NCBI GenBank assembly: GCA_027295505.1
Contig: JAPUKU010000047.1
Span: 1-55,604, forward strand
Length of the DNA stretch: 55,604 bases
Origin: Acidobacteriota bacterium
GTDB lineage: Bacteria > Acidobacteriota > Polarisedimenticolia > JAPUKU01
Direction of reading: 5' to 3'
A program made the translations under genes and the position numbers. The notes below the pieces were generated by a model. That model was not told the origin of the DNA, did no database searches, and was given only the letters and a program-made list of their open reading frames with translations. This document shows positions 33,076 through 41,802 of this stretch, piece after piece. Each line of letters opens with the position of its first letter. Position 1 is the first letter of the stretch.

Positions 33076-35772
33076 CTAGAGAATCCTCGGGGTCAGGAAG
33101 ACCAACAGCTCGGTATTGTTCCTGGCCACAGTCTTGTTCTTGAACAGCCAGCCGAGAAGCGGCAGACGCCGCAGGCCCGGAACTCCGGACTCGGTGACCG
33201 AATCGTTGACCTTGTAGATCCCACCGATGACGGCCGTGCCACCGTTCTTGATCAGGATCTTCGTCTGGGCCCGCTCGGTGATGATGGGTGGCGTATCACC
33301 CACGCGGTTGACGAAGTCCGGAGAAGAATTGTCGATGCGAACGTCCAGGATGATCGTGTTATCCGCGGTGATCTGCGGCGTCACCTCGAGCTTCAGCGAT
33401 GCCGAGATGAATTCCACGTTGATCTCCGTGGCCGTGGTGTTGACCACAGGGATCTGGACACCCTGTTCGATGGTCGCCTTCTCATTGTTCTGGGTGGCGA
33501 TTTTCGGCGCCGAGAGGATCCGTACGCTGCCGTTCAGCTCGAACGCCTCGAGCGTCACATCCAGCATGAACGAGTCGAGCACGTTGCCGAACGAGAGGCC
33601 CAGGCTCGAGGTGGCCGCCGGGGCGGGCAGGCTCACGTCATAAATGGCGGTGGCACGGTTCGGGAACTGCAGACCGGTCTGTGTCCCCCTGGCCGGACTG
33701 GCGTCCGCCGTGAAGCCCCAGATGATACCGAAGTTCTGCTCGAAGTTCCGATCTGTCTCGATGATGCGGGCCTCGATCATGACCTGAGGTGTCTGCGTGT
33801 CGAGCGCATCGATGAGACGGCTGATCGCTTCCTTCTTCCTGGGAATATCCGAGATGATGAGCGAGTTGGTGCGCTCATCGTCGATCACATCGCCGCGCTT
33901 CGACAGTAGCTTTTTCACCACCTTCAGGATGTCCTTCACCTTGGCATAGGACAGAACCCGCGTGAAGGTGACCGGCTCGACTTCCATCTCCTGAGCCTCC
34001 TTAAGGGCTTTGCGGGCCGAGGCTTCCTGAGCCAGCTTCTGGGTGCTGGCGATGCGGATGAGATTGTTCTCGAACACCTTGTCCAGGCCGTTGTTCTTGA
34101 GGATGATGTCCAGTGCCTGGTCCCAGGGAACGTTGTCGAGAATGATGGTGATCTTGCCCGCGACACCGGGATCCAGAACGACGTTCATCCCGGAGATCTC
34201 ATGAAAGAGCCGGAAGACGTCCTTGAGGTCGGCGTCACGGAACGAGATCGAAATGAGCTTCCCCGTGTAGACCTGATCCTCACCGGCAATGGTCTTGGAC
34301 TCGAATGCTCTCGAGGTGAGACGCACTTCCCTGGCCGGCGCGGATTTCGTCTTCGGCGCGGGCTCCTCCAAGAAGGGGACGAACTCCGCGTCCTCGTCAG
34401 TGAAATCATCCGGGAGATCGGAGATCTCTTCAGCGCCCTCGCCCTGATCGGCGCTGCCGTCAGGGGTCGAGAGGGGCTGCACGGTGGTGCCCGTATCCCA
34501 CCCATCGTCTTCGAAGTCGGAATCCCAGAATCCCTCGTCCTCTGATGAGACGGTTTCTTCCGTCCCCGTGTCCCAGAAATCCTGTTCGGCATCCGCGTCG
34601 GCTTCACCCTCAGAGTCAGCGACCGGAGGTTCGAGCACCTCGTGGGCCGGCTCCTCGTCGAGCGGCTCGGGAGCCGGCGGAGGCACCGCGGCGGCAGCTT
34701 CACCAAAGCGAACCTCGAGTGACGAACCCACGGGCAGGACCTCGTACGGCATCGAGTGGCTCAGGTCAAACACCACCCGGGCCACCGGGTCGGGAGAAGC
34801 CTTGAACTGTGCGATGCGCACCGAGTTCACCAACGGGCTCGAAATGCTCAGCTTTGGCTGCTGAAAGTGGTTGGTGACCTGCTTGAGATCCACCACGACC
34901 CGCGGTGGATTTGACAGCACAAAGCTCTCGTAATGGAAGGCGCCATCCCCATCCAGACGGATGTGAGGATTCGGTCCCCCTTCCTGCACATGAACATGGC
35001 TCAGGATTCGGGCGGCCGGAAGTCTCGGCTGCATGGCGGGGGGAGCCGACAGTGGCTCCGCCAGCTCCTCCTCCATGCCGGATCCGGAGCTGTCCACGGT
35101 GTAATCCTCGACGGGCTCCAGCTGGAAGTCTTCTTCCTGCGCGGACTCCTCTTCGAACTCGGCGACGGGCTCCAGCTCCTCGTAATCCTCGATGCCATAG
35201 TCATCCTCGGCCGCGAACTCCTCATCGTCGGCGAGCGACTCCTCCAGAGCCAGCTCCTCCTCGATGCTGCCGGGGATCGGCTCAGCCTGGAAGTTCGAAG
35301 CCAGGGGCTCCAACCCTCCCGGTGACTCCGCTGCACGCTGCGGTCCCCTCAGCTCCACGAAGAGGTCGTTTCCATCGGAACGGATTTCATGCTCGAACCC
35401 GGGGATAGTGATGAATGCCAGTCGCGTGGTCTGACCGCCAAAAGCGTCCTCGTAGAGCTCGATCCGGATGGTCTCGAGGTCCGGGGAACCAACCGGCAGC
35501 TCTGGGGAGGGGAGCAGGGAGCCGTTGGCATTCGGGAACTCGACAACCAGCGTGACTGGATCCGATGAGTAGGATGTATAACTCAACGGAAAATCCGCCT
35601 GGACGACCACTATCGTGCGGTCCTCGGCTACGATCGGCTCGATGTGCCGAATCGTCGGACCGCCAGGCAACAGCGGTGCCTCAGGTTGAATGGACGCTAC
35701 TTGGGGACTGCCAGAACAGTTGACCAGTGCCCCTAGAATGGCGACCGTCAGCAACAGGTGCCATCGCTTCAT
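33076..35772 (-). CDS. pilQ: type IV pilus secretin PilQ
   Basis: 898 residues forming the outer-membrane channel for the pilus. After a signal/lipoprotein-like N-terminus (GALVNCSG) come an AMIN domain (about 40-140) and a second AMIN domain (about 255-355). A secretin N0/STN domain (ISFRDADLKDVFRLFHEISG) and an N1/NolW domain follow. The secretin barrel ends with PVVNTTATEINVEF and GGTAVIGGIYKVND. Two long acidic linkers rich in Glu/Asp separate the AMIN and N0 domains and contain repeated FWD.TGT/FWDSDFED units, which is unusual. It follows pilP with a 4-bp overlap. Confidence 0.96.
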   Translation of the reverse strand: MKRWHLLLTVAILGALVNCSGSPQVASIQPEAPLLPGGPTIRHIEPIVAEDRTIVVVQADFPLSYTSYSSDPVTLVVEFPNANGSLLPSPELPVGSPDLETIRIELYEDAFGGQTTRLAFITIPGFEHEIRSDGNDLFVELRGPQRAAESPGGLEPLASNFQAEPIPGSIEEELALEESLADDEEFAAEDDYGIEDYEELEPVAEFEEESAQEEDFQLEPVEDYTVDSSGSGMEEELAEPLSAPPAMQPRLPAARILSHVHVQEGGPNPHIRLDGDGAFHYESFVLSNPPRVVVDLKQVTNHFQQPKLSISSPLVNSVRIAQFKASPDPVARVVFDLSHSMPYEVLPVGSSLEVRFGEAAAAVPPPAPEPLDEEPAHEVLEPPVADSEGEADADAEQDFWDTGTEETVSSEDEGFWDSDFEDDGWDTGTTVQPLSTPDGSADQGEGAEEISDLPDDFTDEDAEFVPFLEEPAPKTKSAPAREVRLTSRAFESKTIAGEDQVYTGKLISISFRDADLKDVFRLFHEISGMNVVLDPGVAGKITIILDNVPWDQALDIILKNNGLDKVFENNLIRIASTQKLAQEASARKALKEAQEMEVEPVTFTRVLSYAKVKDILKVVKKLLSKRGDVIDDERTNSLIISDIPRKKEAISRLIDALDTQTPQVMIEARIIETDRNFEQNFGIIWGFTADASPARGTQTGLQFPNRATAIYDVSLPAPAATSSLGLSFGNVLDSFMLDVTLEAFELNGSVRILSAPKIATQNNEKATIEQGVQIPVVNTTATEINVEFISASLKLEVTPQITADNTIILDVRIDNSSPDFVNRVGDTPPIITERAQTKILIKNGGTAVIGGIYKVNDSVTESGVPGLRRLPLLGWLFKNKTVARNNTELLVFLTPRIL

Positions 35773-36293
35773 GGGTTCCCCTCCTCACCAGGATTCAGTT
35801 CCTTCACAACTTCACGAAATGGTTTAATGAGGCGTGGATCGTTGACCTCCTGTCGGAGAATCACACGACCCCGCTTTGAGTCAATCCGGGTAATGGTTCC
35901 GTCGTAAAGTTTGTCTCCCACCCGCACGAAATAACCCCGGTTATCACTGCCGCTGAAGAACGCCAGATCGCCCTCCGGATCATCGACAATCCCGACCAGG
36001 TCAACCTCGGCGATGAGCATCCCGCCGATTCCCGTCGGCCGGGGCCCGTTGAATCCCATGCTGACCTTTTCCACCAGGGACCGGAAGGGATCCCGGCGAC
36101 CTGCAGGCTTGTAGGTGTAGCGCCGGGTGGGCCTGATGGCGCTTTCATCGAGGGCCGCCACGCTCGCGAAGCCCCCCCTTCCATCGGGGGTTCCCGCAGC
36201 GCTATCCTCAGCGTGCGCCGTCCAGGATCCGAGGATCAGGACGAGCGCTCCGAGAAGAGCCACACGCGCTGGTGCCAGCTCACATGAACTCAT
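35769..36293 (-). CDS. pilP: type IV pilus lipoprotein/periplasmic protein PilP
   Basis: 174 residues with an N-terminal signal segment and an RRDPFRSLVEK motif, followed by a small beta domain (VDLVGIVDDPEGDLAFFSG, then YFVRVGDKLYDGTITRI) as in PilP. No obvious lipobox is seen, so it may be periplasmic rather than acylated. PilP links the PilN-PilO dimer to PilQ. It overlaps pilQ and pilO by 4 bp each. Confidence 0.92.
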   Translation of the reverse strand: MSSCELAPARVALLGALVLILGSWTAHAEDSAAGTPDGRGGFASVAALDESAIRPTRRYTYKPAGRRDPFRSLVEKVSMGFNGPRPTGIGGMLIAEVDLVGIVDDPEGDLAFFSGSDNRGYFVRVGDKLYDGTITRIDSKRGRVILRQEVNDPRLIKPFREVVKELNPGEEGNP

Positions 36294-36904
36294 GACTTCC
36301 CTTTCTTTTGTGAACCGGCATCCTTATCCTGGTCCTTGTCGTAGTAAATGAAGGTCGTCGCATTGAAAGTGGAACCGATCGTTTTGTCGCCTTTCTTGCT
36401 ATTACGCTTGATCACGACGTTGTTGATGTTGATGATGCGCGAGTACTTGCTGATCCGGTCGAAGAAGATCCCCAGATCGTGATAAGCGCCCACGATGTCC
36501 ATATTGATGGGGAACTCTTTGTATGTGTCAGCAACCAGCTTGAGCCGGCCCGGGGCGAATTTCTTGAGAACCAGATTTGATTGATCGGCCAGGTTCTTGA
36601 TCCATGCCAGCAGATCTCCCGTCTCAGGTTCGGTGGGAAGGATCTGCCGCAGATCAGAGAGCTTCATGGTCAGGGTGTTGATCTCTTTTTCAATCCTCGG
36701 AAGGTTCTGCTCCACGAGCCTACCGGTCTTGATTTCCTGCTGCAGGTCGTCCAGCCGCATTGTCTTGCGTTCATTGCTCTGTTTCATGTCGTTCAGACCG
36801 GGAAAGACCATGTGGGCAAACACTACCAGGCCGGCCGCCAGACCCACGGACACCAGGGCCTGTCCCCAGGGGGGGAGATTCTTGAACTGCTCAGTGATTG
36901 CCAT
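36290..36904 (-). CDS. pilO: type IV pilus alignment protein PilO
   Basis: 204 residues: a short cytoplasmic start, one membrane helix (ALVSVGLAAGLVVFAHMVF), a coiled coil and a ferredoxin-like periplasmic domain. FPINMDIVGAYHDLGIFFDRIS is the typical PilO segment. It forms the heterodimer with PilN that connects the inner-membrane platform to PilP/PilQ. Confidence 0.95.
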   Translation of the reverse strand: MAITEQFKNLPPWGQALVSVGLAAGLVVFAHMVFPGLNDMKQSNERKTMRLDDLQQEIKTGRLVEQNLPRIEKEINTLTMKLSDLRQILPTEPETGDLLAWIKNLADQSNLVLKKFAPGRLKLVADTYKEFPINMDIVGAYHDLGIFFDRISKYSRIININNVVIKRNSKKGDKTIGSTFNATTFIYYDKDQDKDAGSQKKGKS

Positions 36905-36907
36905 CGT

Positions 36908-37510
36908 TCAGCTCTTCTCCCCAGCATCGTCGGCCGGAGTCTGGGCCACCTGGCTGCTGGGTGGAACGAACGCGCAAGTGATGGAGAAGCTCACTCCCTC
37001 ACCGACTTCGCTCGTGGTGCCCAGATCAACCTGCGTGAAGAACGGCGACTCTGTAAGGTTATTGTAGAAGTTCGACACTGCATTGTAGGTCGTTGCCCTG
37101 CCGGTGATGGAGAGCGTGCCGCCTCTCGTGTTCAGGTTGTCCAGCCATACGAAGTCGGGCAGGTTAAGGCTGACCTGATCCAGCAGGTGGACAGGACCCG
37201 ATTGATTGTTCTTGAGGTCGGTAATCAACGTCACCTTGTCCTGGAGCTCCACGCGCTTTGCATTGAGCTCCTCACCCGTCTTATTAACGCCTTCCAGGCG
37301 CTTGGCTTCCTTCTCGCCTTCGATGATCTCCACGGCCAGCTGGCTCGCCTCCGAGCCCAGGGAGCGCCACTGCCAGCCGACATACAGCAGGGCCACTCCC
37401 AGCGCACCCGCCATGAGGAACATCTGCGCGTTGAAACTCGCATCAAAACTGATGCGGGGCGTGTGGGCACGTACAGCCTTCTTCTCTGCAAGAAGGTTTA
37501 TCTTGATCAT
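36908..37510 (-). CDS. pilN: type IV pilus alignment protein PilN
   Basis: 200 residues beginning MIKINLL, the peptide by which PilN binds the cytoplasmic PilM. One membrane helix (MFLMAGALGVALLYVG), a coiled coil and a C-terminal periplasmic domain (FVWLDNLNTRGGTLSITG) follow. It overlaps pilM by 4 bp and precedes pilO by 3 bp. Confidence 0.95.
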   Translation of the reverse strand: MIKINLLAEKKAVRAHTPRISFDASFNAQMFLMAGALGVALLYVGWQWRSLGSEASQLAVEIIEGEKEAKRLEGVNKTGEELNAKRVELQDKVTLITDLKNNQSGPVHLLDQVSLNLPDFVWLDNLNTRGGTLSITGRATTYNAVSNFYNNLTESPFFTQVDLGTTSEVGEGVSFSITCAFVPPSSQVAQTPADDAGEKS

Positions 37511-38574
37511 TTGTCACCCGTCCTGCGCAGGGCCAGACCGACGGCCACGGCCAGAGTCGGCGCCAGTTCCTGGATCATCTGCGGTGGAAACTTCTTCTCG
37601 TTCACTTGGATGACCTGAAACGGATTGAACATTTCGATCGGAACTCCGAAGCGCTCCGCCAGCATCTCCTGTAGACCCGGGATGCGGCAGGAACCGCCGG
37701 AAAGGATGAGCTTGTTCACTGCTTCGCCTGCGCTCGTTGCCTTGTAGAAGTCGAGCGTCTTCTGCACTTCACTGGTAACATCCTGGCTCACCTGGTTGAA
37801 GATCTGCTGAAGCCGCTCGGTACCTTCCTCCGGCTGCTCCTCGCCGCGCTTGATTGCGTCGGCGCGTTCGAACGACAGGTTGAGCTCCTTCTGGATGGTG
37901 TCGGTGTACTGGTTTCCTCCAATGGAAATGTCCCGCCAGAACACCGAACTCGTGCCCTGCATGATTGAGATGTTGGTAACCCCGGCTCCAATGTTCACGA
38001 GAGCGAGGCTGAGGTCCGGCTCCGCTGGGTAGTTCACCTCGTAAGCGTTCTGGAGTGCAAACACATCGACATCCACAACAATGGGCGCCTTTCCGGCCTG
38101 ACTGAGGGCGCTCGTGTAGTCGTTGATCTTGCTCTTCTTCACCGCCACCAAAAGCACGTCCATCGTGCCCTCAGCAGCCGGCACATCACCCTGGAGTACC
38201 TGGTAATCGATGTTCACGTCCTGAATGTCGAACGGGATGTACTGCTCGGCTTCCCACTGGATTGATTCCGCCAGCTCGTCCTCGTTCATCTCCGGCAGCG
38301 ACACGCGCTTAATGATGACCGAGTGGCCGGACAGCGACAGAGCGACTTCATTGACTTTTACCTTGTTCTCGCGAAACACATTCTGGATCACGTCCACGAC
38401 GAGTCCGGAGTCCATGATGGCGCCATCGACGATGGCCTCAGGGCTGAGCGGTGAAACACCGAGGTTCTCGAGAGCGTACCCGCCGCCCTTACCTAGTTCC
38501 TTGAGCTGCACGAGCTTGATACTCGAGGAGCCCATGTCCAGCCCGACCAGATTGCCCCTACGTGAGAAAAACAC
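37507..38574 (-). CDS. pilM: actin-like type IV pilus protein PilM
   Basis: 355-residue actin/FtsA-like ATP-binding protein. The phosphate-1 motif is VGLDMGSSSIKLVQL, the second ATP motif LVNIGAGVTNISIMQG, and the adenosine motif LSGGSCRIPGLQEML. It sits at the cytoplasmic face, binds the PilN N-terminus and couples to PilB/PilC. It is the first gene of the pilM-N-O-P-Q operon. Confidence 0.96.
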   Translation of the reverse strand: MFFSRRGNLVGLDMGSSSIKLVQLKELGKGGGYALENLGVSPLSPEAIVDGAIMDSGLVVDVIQNVFRENKVKVNEVALSLSGHSVIIKRVSLPEMNEDELAESIQWEAEQYIPFDIQDVNIDYQVLQGDVPAAEGTMDVLLVAVKKSKINDYTSALSQAGKAPIVVDVDVFALQNAYEVNYPAEPDLSLALVNIGAGVTNISIMQGTSSVFWRDISIGGNQYTDTIQKELNLSFERADAIKRGEEQPEEGTERLQQIFNQVSQDVTSEVQKTLDFYKATSAGEAVNKLILSGGSCRIPGLQEMLAERFGVPIEMFNPFQVIQVNEKKFPPQMIQELAPTLAVAVGLALRRTGDK

Positions 38575-38636
38575 CTTTGTACTCTCCCTTATCTACCTAT
38601 TCAAAAAATACAAAACATAACTTGCTTTCGTGCGCC

Positions 38637-38665
38637 AACTTAATGACCGGATCCTGGACAGTCAA
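38637..38665 (-). promoter_or_regulatory. candidate promoter of the pilM operon
   Basis: TTGACT (-35, 5/6), a 17-bp spacer, then TAAGTT (-10, only 3/6), followed by an AT-rich leader to the pilM start. The weak -10 makes this tentative. Confidence 0.35.
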
Positions 38666-38821
38666 GTACGCTCAGTGGCGTGCATATCTCATTTCGTCAT
38701 GAGCGGTGACATGAATGGGCCCTATTGATGGGAATATAGGTCCACACATCCGGACGGCAAGGGAATATGTAAATAGTGGAAGTGAAAGAAAGGCACACGG
38801 CCCCCCCGGACGGGCCCCGGA

Positions 38822-38851
38822 TTGCTCAGGAGACCGCTGGCGTGCTAGAGT
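38822..38851 (+). promoter_or_regulatory. candidate promoter of rpmB
   Basis: TTGCTC (-35), an 18-bp spacer and TAGAGT (-10, 4/6), followed by a T-rich leader and the AGAAGGGA ribosome-binding site just before the ATG at 38885. Confidence 0.4.
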
Positions 38852-38884
38852 CTTTTTTTACTTTTTGGAGACAGAAGGGAAATC

Positions 38885-39079
38885 ATGGCCAGAAGGTGCA
38901 AGATATGCGGCAAGGGACCGCATTTCGGCCACAATGTCAGTCACGCGAACAATGTGACTCAGAAGATCTGGTACCCGAACCTTCAGCGCGTGCGCATTCG
39001 CGTCCCCGGAGGTTCACGCCGGGTCCGCATCTGCACTCGCTGCTTGCGTTCCGGCCGCGTCGAAAAAGCCATCGCCTGA
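38885..39079 (+). CDS. rpmB: 50S ribosomal protein L28
   Basis: 64-residue basic protein. The N-terminal [17 protein letters not shown] and the C-terminal [11 protein letters not shown] supply two CxxC pairs, the zinc-binding form of L28. SHANN..T...W.PNLQRVR is the family core. It is transcribed alone on the plus strand, with a plausible terminator right after the stop. Confidence 0.98.
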   Translation: MARRCKICGKGPHFGHNVSHANNVTQKIWYPNLQRVRIRVPGGSRRVRICTRCLRSGRVEKAIA

Positions 39080-39101
39080 GCGGAATCGATCGGCCCCGCT
39101 C
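39078..39101 (+). terminator. candidate intrinsic terminator of rpmB
   Basis: GAGCGG and CCGCTC form a 6-bp GC-rich stem beginning in the stop codon, followed by the pyrimidine tract CCCCTCTTTCTT. The loop is 12 nt and the U-run is broken. Confidence 0.35.
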
Positions 39102-39113
39102 GTCCCCTCTTTC

Positions 39114-39506
39114 TTACTTCTCCCTGTAAGCCGTCAGCTCGATTTCCACCGCCGCGCCACGTGGCAGTCCGGCCACCTGCACGGCGCTCCTGACAGGCGG
39201 ACGCTCCGGGAAATACTCTCCGTACACCCGGTTGACTTCCTCGAAATCACCCATGTCCCGCAGGTAGAGGATAGCCCGGATGACGTCCGTGAAGTCCGCA
39301 TCTGCGGCGCGCAATACAGCGCGAGCGTTCTCCATGCAGCGGCGCGCCTGTTCGCCAACGCCTCCGTCAATGAGCTTGCCGCTTTCCGGGTGCAGGGCGA
39401 TCTGGCCCGAGAGAAAGATCCAGGGGCCCAGCCTGAGGGCCTGCGAATAGGGCCCGATGGCGGCCGGGGCTCGGGATGTGCAAACAACTTCGGGTCGGAT
39501 TGTCAC
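39114..39506 (-). CDS. ridA: RidA/YjgF-family enamine/imine deaminase
   Basis: 130 residues with the family core APAAIGPYSQALRLG, FLSGQIAL, the central VLRAADADFTDVIRAILYL and the signature-like RSAVQVAGLPRGAAVEIE. The Arg that binds the carboxylate of the imine substrate is in PPVRSAVQV. It clears reactive 2-aminoacrylate-type intermediates. It is the gene after rel on the same strand. Confidence 0.95.
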   Translation of the reverse strand: MTIRPEVVCTSRAPAAIGPYSQALRLGPWIFLSGQIALHPESGKLIDGGVGEQARRCMENARAVLRAADADFTDVIRAILYLRDMGDFEEVNRVYGEYFPERPPVRSAVQVAGLPRGAAVEIELTAYREK

Positions 39507-39562
39507 GTCAGGGTTCCTCCCTTAATCAATGGATACCGTTGAAGTCTGGCTACCCTCGAAGT

Positions 39563-41731
39563 TCAGCGGGTCATTCGTTCTGCCCCCCGCACACCCGGGA
39601 CCTTCCTGAGCTTGTCAAGCAGGCGCCTGAGCTGGGCGATCTCGTGCACCTCCACCCAGAAGTCCATCTGCCCGCTGTGATCGTCCCGGGCACGGGCTTC
39701 GATGTTTTTAATATTCAAACCCTCGCTGGCAATCACCGAGGTGATTTTGGCGAGGATCCCCTTACGATCCTCCGAATGCACGTGCACCTGCACCTCGTAC
39801 TGCTCTTCGCCGGCCCGGTCCCATGAGACCTCGATACGTCGTTCCGGGCTCAGGAGCAGCTTCTCCACATTTGGACAGCGCTCTGCATGCACGGAGACCC
39901 CCTTGCCCCTCGTGATGTAACCCACAATCGTCTCACCCCGCACGGGTTTGCAGCACCGGGCCAGGACCACCATCAGGTCATCCAGGCCCTTCACCTTGAC
40001 GGCAGGTCCCCCACCCGCCAGGCCGAGGGCCCGCCTCACCACGCCACCGAGGCCTGACTTCCTGGGAGTCTCGGCTGTTGGCTGCGGAATCACCTTCTGC
40101 ACGACCTGGGAGGCCACCACCTTACCGTAGCCGATGGCAGCAAAAAGATCTTCCGGTGTACCGTGGCCGGAAGAGGTCAGATACTTCGCCATGGCAGGGC
40201 TCTGCAGGACCTGGGAGAACCTGGCGCGACAGCGCCGGAGCTCCTTTTCGAGAAGGGATCGTCCCAGGTCCACGCTGTGCCGACGTTCAGCAACGCTCAG
40301 GAAGTGGCGGATCTTGCTGCGCGCGCGGGAGGTAACCGTCAGGTTGAGCCAGTCACGCTTCGGGTGTTGACCGGGCGAGGTCAGGATCTCGATGATGTCC
40401 CCATTCGTGAGCGGCGTGCGCAGGGGCACCAGCTTGCCGTTGATGCGGGCGCCAACGCAGCGGTTGCCGACTTCGGTATGGATCGCGTAAGCAAAATCGA
40501 TCGGGGTTGCGCCACGGGGGAGCGACTTGACATCTCCTTTGGGCGTGAAGGCGTAGACCTCCTGCGGGTAGAGATCCACCTTGACGAGCTTCAGGAACTC
40601 CCGCGGGTCCCTCTGCTCCTGCTGCCACTCCAGAAGCTGGCGCAGCCACTGCACGTTGCTGTCGTCGCTGTCGGAGGCAGAGCGTCCCTCCTTGTACTTC
40701 CAGTGGGCGGCAATCCCATCCTCGGCGATACGGTGCATGTCGGGCGTGCGAATCTGCACCTCAAAAAGCTGACCCTTATCGGTGATCACGGAGGTGTGCA
40801 GCGACTGGTACATGTTCGGCTTGGGCATGGCGATGAAATCCTTGATCCGCCCCGGCACGGGTCGCCACTCGCTGTGAATGATCCCGAGCGCTGCGTAGCA
40901 GTCTTGCACGGTCGGTGCCAGCACGCGGAACGCAACGTAGTCATAAACCTGTTCGACATCGACTCCCTGCCGTTTCATCTTGTTGTAGATACTGTAGAGG
41001 TGCTTGACTCGACCATGAATTTCCGCTTCGATCCGCTGAGCGGCAAGCTTTGTGCAGATGGAATCTTGGATCTCCTTGATGAATTCCTCACTGATCTTGC
41101 GCTTGCGCTCCAGCTGCTTCATGAGGTTCTTGTAGCCTTCTGGGTCGACGTAGCGCAGTGACAGATCCTCCAGCTCGGTCCGGATCTTTCCGATACCCAG
41201 CCGGTGAGCCAGCGGTGCATAGATCTCGATCGTTTCGCGGGAGATGCGCATCTGCTGTTCCGGAGTGAGGTACTCGAGGGTGCGCATGTTGTGCAGGCGG
41301 TCGGCGAGCTTTACAAATATGACCCGGATATCGCCAGTCATGGCCAGCATCATGCGGCGGAAGTTGTCAGCCTGCTGCTGCTCCTTGGAGCTGTAGTGGA
41401 TGCGACTGATCTTGCTCAGGGCCTCCACGAGATCGGCGATCTCCTTGCCGAAGTAGGCGTCCAAAACCTCCCGCGTGGTAAGCGTGTCCTCCAGGACATC
41501 GTGCAGCAAACCGACGGCAACGCTCGTCACGTCGAGCTTGAGGCCGGCCAGGATGTCGGCGACGCTGAGTGGATGGATGAGGTAGGGCTCGCCCGACTGG
41601 CGTACCTGTCCCTTATGCTCCATGGCGGAGAAGACGTAGGCACGCCGTAACAGGTCGTAGTCGACCTCGGGGAGGTACGATTCAACCTTTTCCTGGATGT
41701 CCTCGTAGCGGATCATGGCGTCCGGGGTCAC
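39563..41731 (-). CDS. rel: bifunctional (p)ppGpp synthetase/hydrolase
   Basis: 722 residues with all the long-RSH domains: HD hydrolase (HKGQVRQSGEPYLIHP, HDVLEDT) within about residues 30-190, synthetase (RVKHLYSIYNKM, then RIKDFIAMPKPNMYQSLHT) about 235-350, TGS (VYAFTPKGDVKSLPRG) about 400-460, and a C-terminal ACT domain. The RXKD motif (RIKD) in the synthetase is the form seen in bifunctional enzymes rather than EXDD of synthetase-only RelA, and the HD residues are intact. The start is ATG at 41731, or the ATG at 41716 just before IRYEDIQEKV. Confidence 0.96.
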   Translation of the reverse strand: MTPDAMIRYEDIQEKVESYLPEVDYDLLRRAYVFSAMEHKGQVRQSGEPYLIHPLSVADILAGLKLDVTSVAVGLLHDVLEDTLTTREVLDAYFGKEIADLVEALSKISRIHYSSKEQQQADNFRRMMLAMTGDIRVIFVKLADRLHNMRTLEYLTPEQQMRISRETIEIYAPLAHRLGIGKIRTELEDLSLRYVDPEGYKNLMKQLERKRKISEEFIKEIQDSICTKLAAQRIEAEIHGRVKHLYSIYNKMKRQGVDVEQVYDYVAFRVLAPTVQDCYAALGIIHSEWRPVPGRIKDFIAMPKPNMYQSLHTSVITDKGQLFEVQIRTPDMHRIAEDGIAAHWKYKEGRSASDSDDSNVQWLRQLLEWQQEQRDPREFLKLVKVDLYPQEVYAFTPKGDVKSLPRGATPIDFAYAIHTEVGNRCVGARINGKLVPLRTPLTNGDIIEILTSPGQHPKRDWLNLTVTSRARSKIRHFLSVAERRHSVDLGRSLLEKELRRCRARFSQVLQSPAMAKYLTSSGHGTPEDLFAAIGYGKVVASQVVQKVIPQPTAETPRKSGLGGVVRRALGLAGGGPAVKVKGLDDLMVVLARCCKPVRGETIVGYITRGKGVSVHAERCPNVEKLLLSPERRIEVSWDRAGEEQYEVQVHVHSEDRKGILAKITSVIASEGLNIKNIEARARDDHSGQMDFWVEVHEIAQLRRLLDKLRKVPGVRGAERMTR

Positions 41732-41802
41732 AGCCCTACGAGAAAAATCTTATCAAATGCCGGGGGGATCTGTGGAGTCGATCGATTCTGGAGGCCTCAG
41801 GC

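Larger units (their letters stand above)
38575..38884. other. 310-bp divergent intergenic region pilM / rpmB
   Basis: AT-richer region between divergent genes. It contains the candidate promoters of pilM and rpmB listed separately. Short plus-strand ORFs crossing it run into rpmB in another frame and show no family features. I saw no RNA gene or repeat in the rest. Confidence 0.6.

Noticed and set aside
38610-38640. possible sigma-54 site upstream of pilM (TTGGCGCACGAAAGC)
   Set aside because: The GG and GC are 9 bp apart rather than 10, so the -24/-12 spacing is wrong.
38715-39129. plus-strand ORFs overlapping rpmB in other frames
   Set aside because: They cross the rpmB gene, lack ribosome-binding sites and show no conserved motifs.
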